Shown here: positions 5,775 through 14,522 of the stretch, piece by piece
How positions within the stretch are numbered: position 1 is the stretch's first letter
How the letters are laid out: the number at the start of each line of letters is the position of its first letter
Assembly (NCBI GenBank): GCA_034435435.1
Contig: DAOTXN010000027.1
Span: 1-21,349, forward strand
From: DAOTXN01 sp034435435
GTDB lineage: Bacteria > Chloroflexota > Anaerolineae > S140-20
Length of the DNA stretch: 21,349 nt
Direction: 5' to 3'
Made by a program: the position numbers and the translations under genes
The notes under the pieces: model-generated
What the model was told of the DNA's origin: nothing
Seen by the model: only the letters and a program-made list of their open reading frames with translations
Database searches by the model: none

Positions 5775-6886
5775 TCAGATGGCCAGGGGCAAGGTAAAGC
5801 TAAAGGTACTCCCCTGTCCGGGGCCGGGGCTGGCGGCCCATAAGCGCCCGCCGTGGGCCTCTATCAGGTGTCTGGCGATGGTCAGACCGATGCCGCTACC
5901 GCCGCCGGTCCGCGAGCGCGATTTGTCCACCCGGTAAAAGCGCTCAAAGATGTGCGCCAGGTGCTCGGACGAGAGGCCAATGCCGGTGTCGCGGACCGCA
6001 ACGGTCAGGAAACGTCCTTCGCGCCAGGCCTCGACGATCACCTGACCACCGGCAGGTGTGTATTGGAGCGCATTGCCCAGCAAATTGAGCAACACCTGAG
6101 TGGCCCGAGCGGCATCGACTTTTACCGGGGGTAGCTCAACCGGAAGATTTAGCATCAGGCCCACACCCTTGTCCTCAAACTGGGGTCGCAGTCGGTCGGC
6201 CGCGGCGCCGATCAATTCGGCGGATGCAACCGGGTGACAGTCAAGAGGAGTCTGGCCTGCCTCGGCGCGAGAAAGCTCCTCCAGATCGTGAACCAGTCGC
6301 TGGAGACGGGACACCTCGCGCTGTACGTTAGAAAAAGTGGCCGGCTCGGCCGGCAACACGCCGTCCAGCAGCCCTTCCATCACCCCTTTGATGCTGCTGA
6401 GGGGTGTGCGCAGCTCGTGGGCCACGTCGCCGATCAACTCCATACGCCGGCGCTCGGTCTGCTCCAACGTCTCGGCCATGCGGTTGAAAGATTCGGCCAG
6501 GGCCGTCAGCTCATCCTGGCCAGGCGTCTGCACCCGCTGATGATAGTCGCCGGCCGCGATGCGCCGGCTGGCCTGCATCATAGCCCGGACCGGGCCAACG
6601 ATGCGCCGGGCGACAAACACACTCACCACCACTGCCGCCAGGAGAGCCGACAGAGCAGCCACCGTCAGGATCTCGTTAACGGCGGCGTGGAAATTGGCAT
6701 GCAAGTCGGCAGCCAGGGTCGGGTCGTCGCCCAACACGGCTCGCATACTGGCAATATGGCGCTCGATGGCGCCGGTCGTGTGAAACTCGGCCGTGCCGGC
6801 CAGCACGATCACACCCGCCAGAATGACCACGAGATAAGACAGGAACAGCCGCCAGCCCAATCCCTGGCGGACTGTCGAAAGCCAGC

Positions 6887-6890
<4 letters not shown>
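5775..6890 (-). CDS. Sensor histidine kinase (BaeS-like)
   Basis: A 371-residue membrane kinase. Two membrane helices (about 14-34 and 73-95) bracket a short external loop of about 38 residues. A HAMP domain, a HisKA domain with phospho-acceptor His in GDVAHELRTPLSSIKG, and a HATPase_c domain (N box NLLGNALQYTP, DTGIGL, GGGSGIGLTIA) follow. The start is GTG 6890, overlapping the response regulator stop by four bases (GTGA), so the two are translationally coupled. The signal is unknown. The small external loop and linkage to an FTR1 permease and copper proteins suggest a metal or redox signal, which is inferred. Confidence 0.93.
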
Positions 6891-7585
<695 letters not shown>

Positions 7586-7595
7586 CGACAGTTCC

Positions 7596-8420
7596 TCATG
7601 CGATAGCCCGGACCTGCTCTGCGCGCACGCGAAAACGCCACAGGCCCCACAAGATGACACTCCAATAACCCACATAGGCCAGCAACTCAGTCAGCGACGG
7701 ATTGCCATTGTACCCCAACAACGCCTTGAAAAAAAGCCCTACGCTCGATTCTTCGTTGAGCGCCGGGTTGACGTCCCACACATGCTCGATGAGCGCCGGT
7801 ATCCAGCCCGCCTCGTTCAGCTCGTGCACGCCGTGGGCGACCAGTCCGGCGGCGAAAAAGATGAGCAATGCTCCGGTCACGCGAAAAAACATCCGCACGT
7901 CCAGGCGGACCGTGGTCGCAAAGAGCAGCCAACCTGCGATGGCCGCCAGGATCAGTCCCAGCAGCCCGCCGACCAATGTCGCGCCGGCCGAGGCTGTGAA
8001 CGCCGCTGCGGTTAAAAATAGCGCCAATTCTATGCCCTCGCGCAACACGGCCACAAACGCCAATGAAAAGAGCGCCCACGACTTGCCGTCCATCGCAGCC
8101 CGGCGCACATCTCGCTCCAGCTCTGCGCGCAAGGCGCGGCTCTGGCGGCTCATCCAAAAGATCATCCAGGTCAGCACACCCGCGGCTAGCAGCATCGCAA
8201 CGCCCTCGAATATCTCTTCGGACCGACCTTCAAAGGCGATGCCCAGAGTATACAGCCCAACGCCAATGACCACGCTCAACAGGCCGGCCACGCCGGCGCC
8301 CCACCACACAATCCGCGCCCGGCCGGTCTGCCCCAGGCGGTTCAAGACACCCCAGATGATCCCCAAAATTAGCGCGGCTTCCAGCCCCTCTCGAAAAGAA
8401 AGCAATAGCGCTGCGTACAA
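7596..8420 (-). CDS. FTR1-family iron permease
   Basis: A 274-residue polytopic membrane protein (about seven helices) with the two hallmark REGxE iron-binding motifs of FTR1/EfeU permeases: REGLEA (10-15) in the first helix and REGIE (127-131). FTR1 proteins take up ferric iron coupled to ferrous oxidation, usually with a copper oxidase or periplasmic partner. Here CuA proteins and a cytochrome lie downstream and could supply the redox step (inferred). The start is TTG 8420, supported by AAAGGAGG 5 nt upstream. It is the first gene of the FTR1-regulator-kinase unit. Transport of another metal cannot be excluded. Confidence 0.9.
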   Translation of the reverse strand: MYAALLLSFREGLEAALILGIIWGVLNRLGQTGRARIVWWGAGVAGLLSVVIGVGLYTLGIAFEGRSEEIFEGVAMLLAAGVLTWMIFWMSRQSRALRAELERDVRRAAMDGKSWALFSLAFVAVLREGIELALFLTAAAFTASAGATLVGGLLGLILAAIAGWLLFATTVRLDVRMFFRVTGALLIFFAAGLVAHGVHELNEAGWIPALIEHVWDVNPALNEESSVGLFFKALLGYNGNPSLTELLAYVGYWSVILWGLWRFRVRAEQVRAIA

Positions 8421-8455
8421 AAGAGCCTCCTTTGATGCAAGTGATTTTCAATCGC

Positions 8456-8490
8456 ACGCATATAATAACATTATTGTTTCTTTTTTACCA
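8456..8490 (-). promoter_or_regulatory. AT-rich promoter/operator region of FTR1
   Basis: In an otherwise GC-rich genome this stretch is strongly AT-rich and contains the inverted repeat ATAAT-AAC-ATTAT (8462-8474), with a possible TATTAT -10 box inside it. The -35 match (TGGTAA) is weak. An operator for a Fur-like or other metal repressor is plausible, but the repeat does not match a textbook Fur box. Confidence 0.35.
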
Positions 8491-8496
8491 GTGCTT

Positions 8497-8602
8497 CTAG
8501 CAGCCTGTCGGAGAACCCTGTAATATAGGGCCTTGCGCCCGTTTTGCGCCCATTTTGGACACCCACAAAGGGCTAAATTACGTCTCTCCGACAGGCTGCT
8601 AG
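8497..8602. mobile_element. MITE-like palindromic element
   Basis: Perfect 18-bp inverted repeats (CTAGCAGCCTGTCGGAGA at 8497-8514 and its complement at 8585-8602) enclose 70 bp with no coding content. The outer CTAG is itself palindromic and could be the target duplication around 14-bp terminal repeats. Size, termini and lack of genes fit a miniature inverted-repeat element mobilised by some IS transposase in trans. It lies between the FTR1 promoter and the patatin gene and supplies the patatin stop codon. Confidence 0.75.
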
Positions 8603-9418
8603 CTCGCCCAAGTGTTGCTCGGCTGCGGCCACCCCCGCCGCCAGCGGACCTTCCAAATCCTTGAAATCCAACGATCCATACCTGCCCACATCGGGCCGCA
8701 GCAACACGTGCGGCCGATGGGCGGCCAGGCGCTCGGTATGAATGTGCCAGGCCATCACGCGCACGGCGCGCCACATAGAGGCAAGCATATTCGGCCGCCT
8801 GGAGGACTCGGACGCGCAGAATAACAAGGGCAACTGTAAACCGGTGATCGCGCTAATGGGATCTACCCAGGGGTTGTCCGTTCCCAGCGGCGGCTCGATG
8901 TCCACTGCAATCACCTTGTCTGCACCCTGCTCAAAGGCCACGTGGGTAGCCAGGCTGTCAATCACGCCGCCGTCGGCCAGTTGCATGCCGTCAATGGCGA
9001 CCGGCGGAAAAACGGCCGGCACTGCGCTGGTGGCCAGGGCGGCCGGCAAAAGCGGCCCTGCGTTCAGCGCGACCTCCCGACCGCAGATCATATCTACAGC
9101 CATCAGAGTGGTCGGGATCTTGAGATCGGCAAAGGTTTTATTTTCCAGGGCTTGAGCCAAAAACCCGCGCAGCATCAGTTGGCGCGAACGCGCACTCAAC
9201 CGCTTGACATTGATCAGCGAATTGCTACGCAGGACGCGCATCTCACTGATCAACCGCTCCGGCGAGATGCCCAGGGCAAACAGCACCCCCACGATACCGC
9301 CCATGCTGGTGCCCACAATGAGATCCACCGGGATTCCTTCACGAACCAAGACCTGTAGAACGCCGACGTGGGCCAGCCCACGACTGCCGCCGCCGCCCAG
9401 CACCAATCCGATTTTCAT
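8573..9418 (-). CDS. Patatin-like phospholipase
   Basis: A 281-residue cytoplasmic serine lipid acyl hydrolase of the RssA/YchK type. The oxyanion-hole motif GGGGSRG (8-14), the nucleophile elbow GTSMG (Ser38) and the catalytic Asp in LADGG (Asp149) are all present, so the Ser-Asp dyad is intact. The ATG at 9418 follows the ligase stop by two bases, with GAGGAG just upstream, so the two are an operon. The last residues (about AACRRDVI) and the TAG are encoded by the MITE at 8497-8602. The original C-terminus was therefore probably replaced, apparently without harm to the catalytic core. With the ligase it suggests fatty-acid release and reactivation. Confidence 0.92.
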   Translation of the reverse strand: MKIGLVLGGGGSRGLAHVGVLQVLVREGIPVDLIVGTSMGGIVGVLFALGISPERLISEMRVLRSNSLINVKRLSARSRQLMLRGFLAQALENKTFADLKIPTTLMAVDMICGREVALNAGPLLPAALATSAVPAVFPPVAIDGMQLADGGVIDSLATHVAFEQGADKVIAVDIEPPLGTDNPWVDPISAITGLQLPLLFCASESSRRPNMLASMWRAVRVMAWHIHTERLAAHRPHVLLRPDVGRYGSLDFKDLEGPLAAGVAAAEQHLGELAACRRDVI

Positions 9419-9420
9419 GC

Positions 9421-11934
9421 TCACTCCTCGACCAGCAAACGGCGCAACACTTTGCCCACAAACGACTTGGGCAGCTCTTCCCGAAACTCGATCTCCCACG
9501 GCACAGCGTACTCATCCAGGCGCTGGCGGCACAGGTCCAACAACTCCTGTTTGGAGAGATTCGTGCCCGGGCGCGGCACCACAAAGGCCTTGACTTTTTG
9601 CCCGCCCGGTTCACCGGCTACGCCCACGACGGCGGCTTCCAGTACCTTGCTGTTCTCATACAGCACCTCTTCCACGTCCCGGGGATACACGCTGTAATCG
9701 CCGGCCATAATCGTGTCTCGTTTGCGGCTGATGATTTGAAAGTAACCATCCGCGTCCATTACAGCCACGTCGCCGGTATACAGCCAGCCATCTTTTAGAA
9801 CGGATTCGGGGGAATCCTGGCCCTCCAGGCTCCAGTAACCCCGCATCACTTGTGGCCCTTTGACCAATAATTCACCGATCTTTCCCACGGGCAGGTCCTC
9901 TTCGGTGATCAAATCCACGATTTTGGCATCCGTGTTGGGGATGGGAATCCCAATCGAGCCGACTTTGCGCACACCTTCCAAAGGATTGGCGTGCGTCACC
10001 GGCGCGGCCTCGGTCAGCCCATAGCCTTCGACCAGCCGGCCGTGCGTGAGCTTTTCAAAAGCCTCCTGGACCTCAATCGGAAGGGGCGCCGCGCCGCTGA
10101 TGCAAGCCTTGATGGACGACAGGCCAAACGAGCGCACATTCGGCGCGTGGTTGATCGCCATATAGATCGAGGGCACGCCGGGAAAGATGGTGGGTTTGTA
10201 CTTTTGGATATGCTGGAGCACCTGCTCCAGTTGAAACACAGGCAACAGCACCATGGTCGCCCCCACCGCAATCGGGATGTTCATGGCGCTGGTCATGCCA
10301 TAACTGTGGGTCAAGGGGATAACCGAGAGAAAAGTCTCCCGGCCGTAGTGCAGGCCGGGAATCCAGTGGCGGGTCTGCAGCACGTTAGCGACCAGATTGG
10401 CGTGCGTCAGGCAGGCTCCTTTGGGTTCGTCGGTGGTCCCGCTGGTGTAAAGGATGGCGGCCAGGTCTGCGCTAGCGACCTCGACGCCGGGTGGTTCCTG
10501 GGCCGCGTCCATCATCAACTGGTCCATCAGGCAGCTCCGTTCCCCAACGTCGCCGGCCGGCCGGGCCGTAGACCCATCCTGCCCGCCAAAACCGGCCGCT
10601 TCCCAGCGCCTCAACAAGTCCTTGTAGACGCGGGCCGAGACGACGTCGCGCATATCTGCAAAAACCACCGTGAGGGGCACACTCGCCTGTACGGCCTCGG
10701 CCAACCGATCAAAGTCCCTCAACGTGACCAACACCTGGGCGGCGGTCTGGCGGGCCTGTTCAATGATCTGTGGTCTATCCGCGTCGGGATTGGGCAAGAC
10801 CACCACCCCCCCAATTTTGAGCGTGGCATAGTAGGCTATGATCATCTGCGGCATGTTGGGCAGGACCAACATCACGCGATTTCCGGGCCTGACGCCCAAA
10901 CCGTGTAACGCATGGGCGAACTGGTTGACCCGCCGTTCGAGCTGCTGGTAGCTCAGTTTGGAACCGTAAAAGATCGTAGCGGTGCGCCTGGGGGCCTGGT
11001 CTGCGGCTGTTTCCAGGAACCTATGTAACGGCTGGGATGGAATTGGCACCGTGTGCGGGGTGTGCTCGCCATAGTTCTTTAGCCAGGGACGATCCGGCGG
11101 CGCTTCGGCTTGCTCGCGCCAGGTCACCCGCCGTCCCTCGGTTCCCTGACGCATAAACCGCTCTATGGCGCGATTGACCGCTTGATAGCGCTCCAGTTGG
11201 ACCTTGTGCTTGGAAGCGCCTACGTCAATCACCTCGGCGGCGGGCAGCAGCTTGCCCACGTCTTCAAAGACCTGGCGCGGAAAGTAGCGGTCTCGTTCGC
11301 CCGTAATGACCAGTGTGGGGGTATGGATATTCCGCAACAGGGACCAACCCTGCCATTGACGCATATTGTTGAACATCATGCGTTTCAAGACGTGAATTTC
11401 GGCGTTCCAACGTGGGCGGTATTTCCACCAGGGTCGCAGCGCGGCCGTGGGGATGCGCGAGAACCAGGAGGCGGCCCGAGGCAGCGGATACTCGCCGGCC
11501 GTGGCGATCAAAATCAGGCTTTCGAGCCGCTCTGGATAGGCGTTGGCGTATTCGACGCAGATTGAGCCGCCAAAGGAGTGGCCGACCAGGATAAATTGTT
11601 CTGGAAAATCGAGCTCGTCTACGATGGCGCTCAAGTCATCCACCAATTCCGGCATCGTGTACTGGGTAAAGGGGGCGTCGCTCTGACCGTGTCCCCGCAG
11701 GTCGGGGACCACCACCCGGCACTCACGCGCAAAGCGGTTGATCTGGTATTCCCAGGTTTCAGCGCAGCCGGCATAACCGTGCACGAACATCATGGTCCGC
11801 TCGACCCGTTCGGGCCAGATGTCAATCACGCTCAACGCTACGTCAGACAGACCCCGGATGGGTACGCCGACCCGGTAGAGATCGAAGTCCAGTTGTATTT
11901 CCCGGCGCTTGAGACCGCGCAGTTTTTTCTTCAT
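9421..11934 (-). CDS. Alpha/beta hydrolase fused to AMP-forming acyl-CoA ligase
   Basis: An 837-residue two-enzyme fusion. Residues 1 to about 270 form an alpha/beta hydrolase: oxyanion motif VHGYAG, nucleophile GHSFGG (Ser120), acid in TGERDRYF and His in GASKHKVQ. Residues from about 300 to 837 form an adenylate-forming ligase: P-loop YTSGTTDEPKG, YGLTEAAP, YTGDV and the adenylation Lys in SFVGKVLRR (Lys828). The likely activity is hydrolysis of an ester or thioester followed by activation of the free acid with ATP and CoA. The ATG at 11934 follows AGGAGG by about 11 nt; starts further up lack support. A promoter lies at 11994-12022. The substrate is not determinable. The downstream patatin suggests membrane-lipid turnover. 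Confidence 0.92.
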   Translation of the reverse strand: MKKKLRGLKRREIQLDFDLYRVGVPIRGLSDVALSVIDIWPERVERTMMFVHGYAGCAETWEYQINRFARECRVVVPDLRGHGQSDAPFTQYTMPELVDDLSAIVDELDFPEQFILVGHSFGGSICVEYANAYPERLESLILIATAGEYPLPRAASWFSRIPTAALRPWWKYRPRWNAEIHVLKRMMFNNMRQWQGWSLLRNIHTPTLVITGERDRYFPRQVFEDVGKLLPAAEVIDVGASKHKVQLERYQAVNRAIERFMRQGTEGRRVTWREQAEAPPDRPWLKNYGEHTPHTVPIPSQPLHRFLETAADQAPRRTATIFYGSKLSYQQLERRVNQFAHALHGLGVRPGNRVMLVLPNMPQMIIAYYATLKIGGVVVLPNPDADRPQIIEQARQTAAQVLVTLRDFDRLAEAVQASVPLTVVFADMRDVVSARVYKDLLRRWEAAGFGGQDGSTARPAGDVGERSCLMDQLMMDAAQEPPGVEVASADLAAILYTSGTTDEPKGACLTHANLVANVLQTRHWIPGLHYGRETFLSVIPLTHSYGMTSAMNIPIAVGATMVLLPVFQLEQVLQHIQKYKPTIFPGVPSIYMAINHAPNVRSFGLSSIKACISGAAPLPIEVQEAFEKLTHGRLVEGYGLTEAAPVTHANPLEGVRKVGSIGIPIPNTDAKIVDLITEEDLPVGKIGELLVKGPQVMRGYWSLEGQDSPESVLKDGWLYTGDVAVMDADGYFQIISRKRDTIMAGDYSVYPRDVEEVLYENSKVLEAAVVGVAGEPGGQKVKAFVVPRPGTNLSKQELLDLCRQRLDEYAVPWEIEFREELPKSFVGKVLRRLLVEE

Positions 11935-11993
11935 GATAATCACTCCCTCCTGGCCGGATTGGGTTACACGCCCGAACAACTCTCAGGTTGACT

Positions 11994-12022
11994 AGTGTAC
12001 CCCGTGTGGTTTCACAAGTCAA
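11994..12022 (-). promoter_or_regulatory. Sigma-70-type promoter of the ligase-patatin operon
   Basis: TTGACT (12017-12022) and TACACT (11994-11999) on the minus strand are separated by exactly 17 bp. The start point would be near 11987, about 50 nt before the ATG at 11934. No competing element is seen. Confidence 0.65.
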
Positions 12023-12043
12023 GGTAGCCTGGACCTGCACGCT

Positions 12044-12075
12044 AAAAAGCCCTGCGTCTTGGGCAAACGCAGGGC
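12044..12075 (-). terminator. Intrinsic terminator of the flavoprotein operon
   Basis: On the minus strand GCCCTGCGT (12075-12067) pairs perfectly with ACGCAGGGC (12057-12049) over a 9-nt loop and is followed at once by TTTTT (12048-12044). It lies 23 nt after the FrdA-like stop codon and insulates this operon from the ligase promoter. Confidence 0.9.
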
Positions 12076-12097
12076 CTGAGCGTAGAATTGAAAAAGG

Positions 12098-13696
12098 CTA
12101 CGCGTGCCGTGTATAATCCGGCAGCAGAATCGGCGACTTGAGCGCGCCGTTTATTCCGGCCGCGTCGAGCTCCTTGTTCCAGACCGCCACGTGTTCCAGC
12201 GTCGGCTGGCCCGCCGTCACGCCCGCCGCGTACCCGGCCGCGCTGCGCCCCGCTCGCCGGCCGTACACGCAGATCTCCAGCAGGCTGTTGCCCATCAGCC
12301 GGTTGCGCCCGTGCACGCCCCCGCTGATCTCGCCCGCGATGTACAAACCCGGCACGTTGGTCGCGCCGTTGGCGTCCAACTGCACCCCGCCGTTCTGATA
12401 GTGCAGCGTGGGATAGACCAGGATCGGGTCTTTGGTCATGTCAATGTCAAAACGCTTGAACTGGCGCACCATGGCCGGCAGGGCCTTGTCAATCGTGCCG
12501 GGTCCGTGAATCAAGTCAATCATCGGCGAGTCCAGCCACACACTGGGTTGCCCGGATGGGGTGATCACGCCCAGCTTGCGTTCCTGACACTCGCGGATAA
12601 AGGCCGCCGCTTCCACGTCGCGCGGTTCCAGCGGATACACAAACTGGTCGCCGTTCACATTGACCGGCTGCGCCCCCAATCCGCGCACCTTTTCCGTCAC
12701 CAACAAACCCAAAATCTGCTCCGGGAAGGCCGCGCCCGTGGGGTGATACTGCATGGTGTCCAAAAAAGCCAGTTTCGCGCCGACGCGATAAGCCATCACC
12801 ACCCCGTCGCCGGTCGCGCCGTAGTGATTAGTAGTGGGAAAGCCCTGGTAGTGCAACCGCCCGCTGCCACCGGTCGCCAACACCACCGCTTTGGATTTGG
12901 CGTAAAAGACCTGCTCGGTCTCCAGATTTTTGATGACCGCGCCGGCGATCTGGCCCTTTTTATCCAACACCAGCTCGACCGCCGGGGCAAACTCGATCAC
13001 TTCGATGGGCCGGTTGCGCACCTCGTCGCGCAGCACGCGCATAATCTCTGCGCCCGAATAGTCGCGGGCCGAGTGCATGCGCCTGCGACTGGTGCCGCCG
13101 CCGTGCTCCTGCATCATGGCGCCGTCGCGCGCTTTGTCAAACATCACGCCCAGTTGCTCGAGCCACTGGATCACGATAGGCGCGTCTTTGACCAACGCCT
13201 CGACCAAGTCGGGGTGGTTGGCAAAATGCCCGCCGCCGATCACGTCCAGATAGTGGATGGCTGGCGAGTCCTCGGGCCGGTCGGCGGCCTGAATGCCGCC
13301 CTGGGCCATCATGGTATTGGCGTCGCCAAAACGCAGCTTGGTAACCAGCGTCACTCTGGCTCCGTTTTCCTGCGCCAACAACGCCGCGCTGGCCCCCGCC
13401 CCGCCGCCGCCGATCACCAACACGTCGGTCTCGAAAGCCGGCTCGCTCACATCAAAATCGGCGCTCACCTGCGGCCGGCCCTCGATCACGTCGGCCATCT
13501 CGTGGGGCGTGCGCTGGCCCTTGGACACGCCAACCTTGATCTCGCGCATCCCGGCGGCAATAAAATCGGGATGAAAAGCGTTCAAGACCGCTTTGCGCTC
13601 TTCCAAAGACATCGCCGGAAAGGTCTCGCCCAACCGTCGCGGGCGGGTGGCCTCAACAACCTTGATTGCCTCTCGCATTTCGGGTGTATATGTCAT
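12098..13696 (-). CDS. FrdA/TfrA-type flavoprotein (fumarate reductase-like)
   Basis: A 532-residue FAD subunit of the succinate dehydrogenase/fumarate reductase/aspartate oxidase family. An unusual N-terminal extension of about 88 residues precedes the dinucleotide motif GGGGAGAS (96-103). The dicarboxylate site looks complete: His318 (QYHPTG), Arg338 (EKVRGLGA), His432 (LHYQNGGV) and Arg466 (HGRNRLMGNS). The histidine that binds FAD covalently in SdhA (SHTxxAQGGI) is Asn128 here (ANTMMAQGGI), so FAD should be non-covalent, as in soluble enzymes. The start is ATG 13696, with GAGGT 5 nt upstream. It is the last gene before the terminator, with the Fe-S partner just upstream and no membrane anchor. 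The direction (fumarate reduction or succinate oxidation) and even the exact substrate are inferred. Confidence 0.88.
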   Translation of the reverse strand: MTYTPEMREAIKVVEATRPRRLGETFPAMSLEERKAVLNAFHPDFIAAGMREIKVGVSKGQRTPHEMADVIEGRPQVSADFDVSEPAFETDVLVIGGGGAGASAALLAQENGARVTLVTKLRFGDANTMMAQGGIQAADRPEDSPAIHYLDVIGGGHFANHPDLVEALVKDAPIVIQWLEQLGVMFDKARDGAMMQEHGGGTSRRRMHSARDYSGAEIMRVLRDEVRNRPIEVIEFAPAVELVLDKKGQIAGAVIKNLETEQVFYAKSKAVVLATGGSGRLHYQGFPTTNHYGATGDGVVMAYRVGAKLAFLDTMQYHPTGAAFPEQILGLLVTEKVRGLGAQPVNVNGDQFVYPLEPRDVEAAAFIRECQERKLGVITPSGQPSVWLDSPMIDLIHGPGTIDKALPAMVRQFKRFDIDMTKDPILVYPTLHYQNGGVQLDANGATNVPGLYIAGEISGGVHGRNRLMGNSLLEICVYGRRAGRSAAGYAAGVTAGQPTLEHVAVWNKELDAAGINGALKSPILLPDYTRHA

Positions 13697-13712
13697 TCTC
13701 TACCTCTTAAAA

Positions 13713-13777
13713 TGGACACAGATTAACACGGATAAACACGGATTTCAATCAGTGTCAATCGGTGTTCATCTGTGTGC
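13713..13777. repeat. Intergenic palindromic repeat, ACACAGAT family
   Basis: The arms ACACAGATTAACACGGAT and ATCGGTGTTCATCTGTGT (starting 13716 and ending 13775) are inverted repeats with two mismatches. The interior repeats AACACGGAT once more. It fills the gap between the Fe-S and flavoprotein genes. Similar sequences are common as dispersed intergenic repeats in environmental genomes (from memory). Confidence 0.7.
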
Positions 13778-13782
13778 CGTTA

Positions 13783-14469
13783 CTAGGGTTCAATATCACG
13801 GGCCTTGTAGCGTTCGCGCAGCGCGTCCGCACTTAACGCCTTGAGCTCGGTTAGCTCGGTATCATATTTGCCATCCAGAATCTCGGCCACCCGCTGGTGC
13901 AGGTGCTCCGAGCGGGGCGACAGATTGCGTCCATACAATCGCCGGGCCAGGATGGCAATGTTGTACTGCGGCTCCTCGGCCGGGCAGCGCGCCGCGCACA
14001 GCCCGCACATAATGCAGTCGAAGGACATACTGGCGACGAGCGCAATGTCGCCGCGCATCGCCGCAGCCATGTAGCCCTTGACGTCCAACTCTTGCGGGCA
14101 GGCTTTGGTGCACGCGCCACAACCCAGGCAGCGCAGCGTCTCGGGGTAGGTTTTGAAAATCGTCGCCGCTACCGGCAGCAGGTTGGCGATGTCATAACTG
14201 GCCCGCTCGGCCGGGAAGAAGGGAATCTGCCCCAGGTACATTTCGGGGCGGACCACCGTCTGGCAGGCCAGGCCAAAATACAGCTTGGGGTCGCCCTTGA
14301 TGCGGTACACCGTGGCGCACGCGCCGCAAAAGCCGCCCCTGCAGCCCACGCCGCGTACCAGTGTGTAACCGGCCCACTCCATCGCCTTCATAATCGTCAG
14401 GCTGGGCGGCACGTCGTAGCGCTTGCCCATGATATAAACCGGAACCAGTTCAGCTCGTTCTGCCATCAT
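13783..14469 (-). CDS. Fumarate reductase-type iron-sulfur subunit
   Basis: A 228-residue electron-transfer subunit. The N-terminal plant-type ferredoxin domain binds a 2Fe-2S cluster through Cys43, 48, 51 (GCRGGFCGAC) and 69. The C-terminal domain has two complete CxxCxxCxxxCP motifs, CLGCGACTKACP (114-125) and CIMCGLCAARCP (152-163). Classical FrdB binds one 4Fe-4S and one 3Fe-4S plus the 2Fe-2S, so two full 4Fe-4S motifs here resemble soluble TfrB/HdrC-like variants. The start is one of two adjacent ATGs (14469 or 14466), with GGAG just upstream. It should pass electrons between the FrdA-like flavoprotein and the FrhB/MvhD/Hdr components encoded upstream. Confidence 0.9.
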   Translation of the reverse strand: MMAERAELVPVYIMGKRYDVPPSLTIMKAMEWAGYTLVRGVGCRGGFCGACATVYRIKGDPKLYFGLACQTVVRPEMYLGQIPFFPAERASYDIANLLPVAATIFKTYPETLRCLGCGACTKACPQELDVKGYMAAAMRGDIALVASMSFDCIMCGLCAARCPAEEPQYNIAILARRLYGRNLSPRSEHLHQRVAEILDGKYDTELTELKALSADALRERYKARDIEP

Positions 14470-14483
14470 TCTGCTCCTGTTGG

Positions 14484-14522
14484 TAGGTTGGTAAATTGGT
14501 CCAATTTACCAATCTCCAATCT
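14484..14522. repeat. Palindromic element, TTGGTAAATTGG family (intergenic copy)
   Basis: TTGGTAAATTGG (14488-14499) and CCAATTTACCAA (14501-14512) are perfect 12-bp arms around a single base. The same family occurs inside the HdrA-like gene at 17633-17683 and, as a half copy, at 20173-20211. This copy separates the FrhB-like and Fe-S genes. Confidence 0.8.

Noticed and set aside
12104..13726. A 540-codon open frame on plus opposite the FrdA-like gene.
   Set aside because: It is antisense to a gene with full family motifs, has low-complexity His/Arg/Gln composition and matches no known protein pattern; a high-GC shadow frame.
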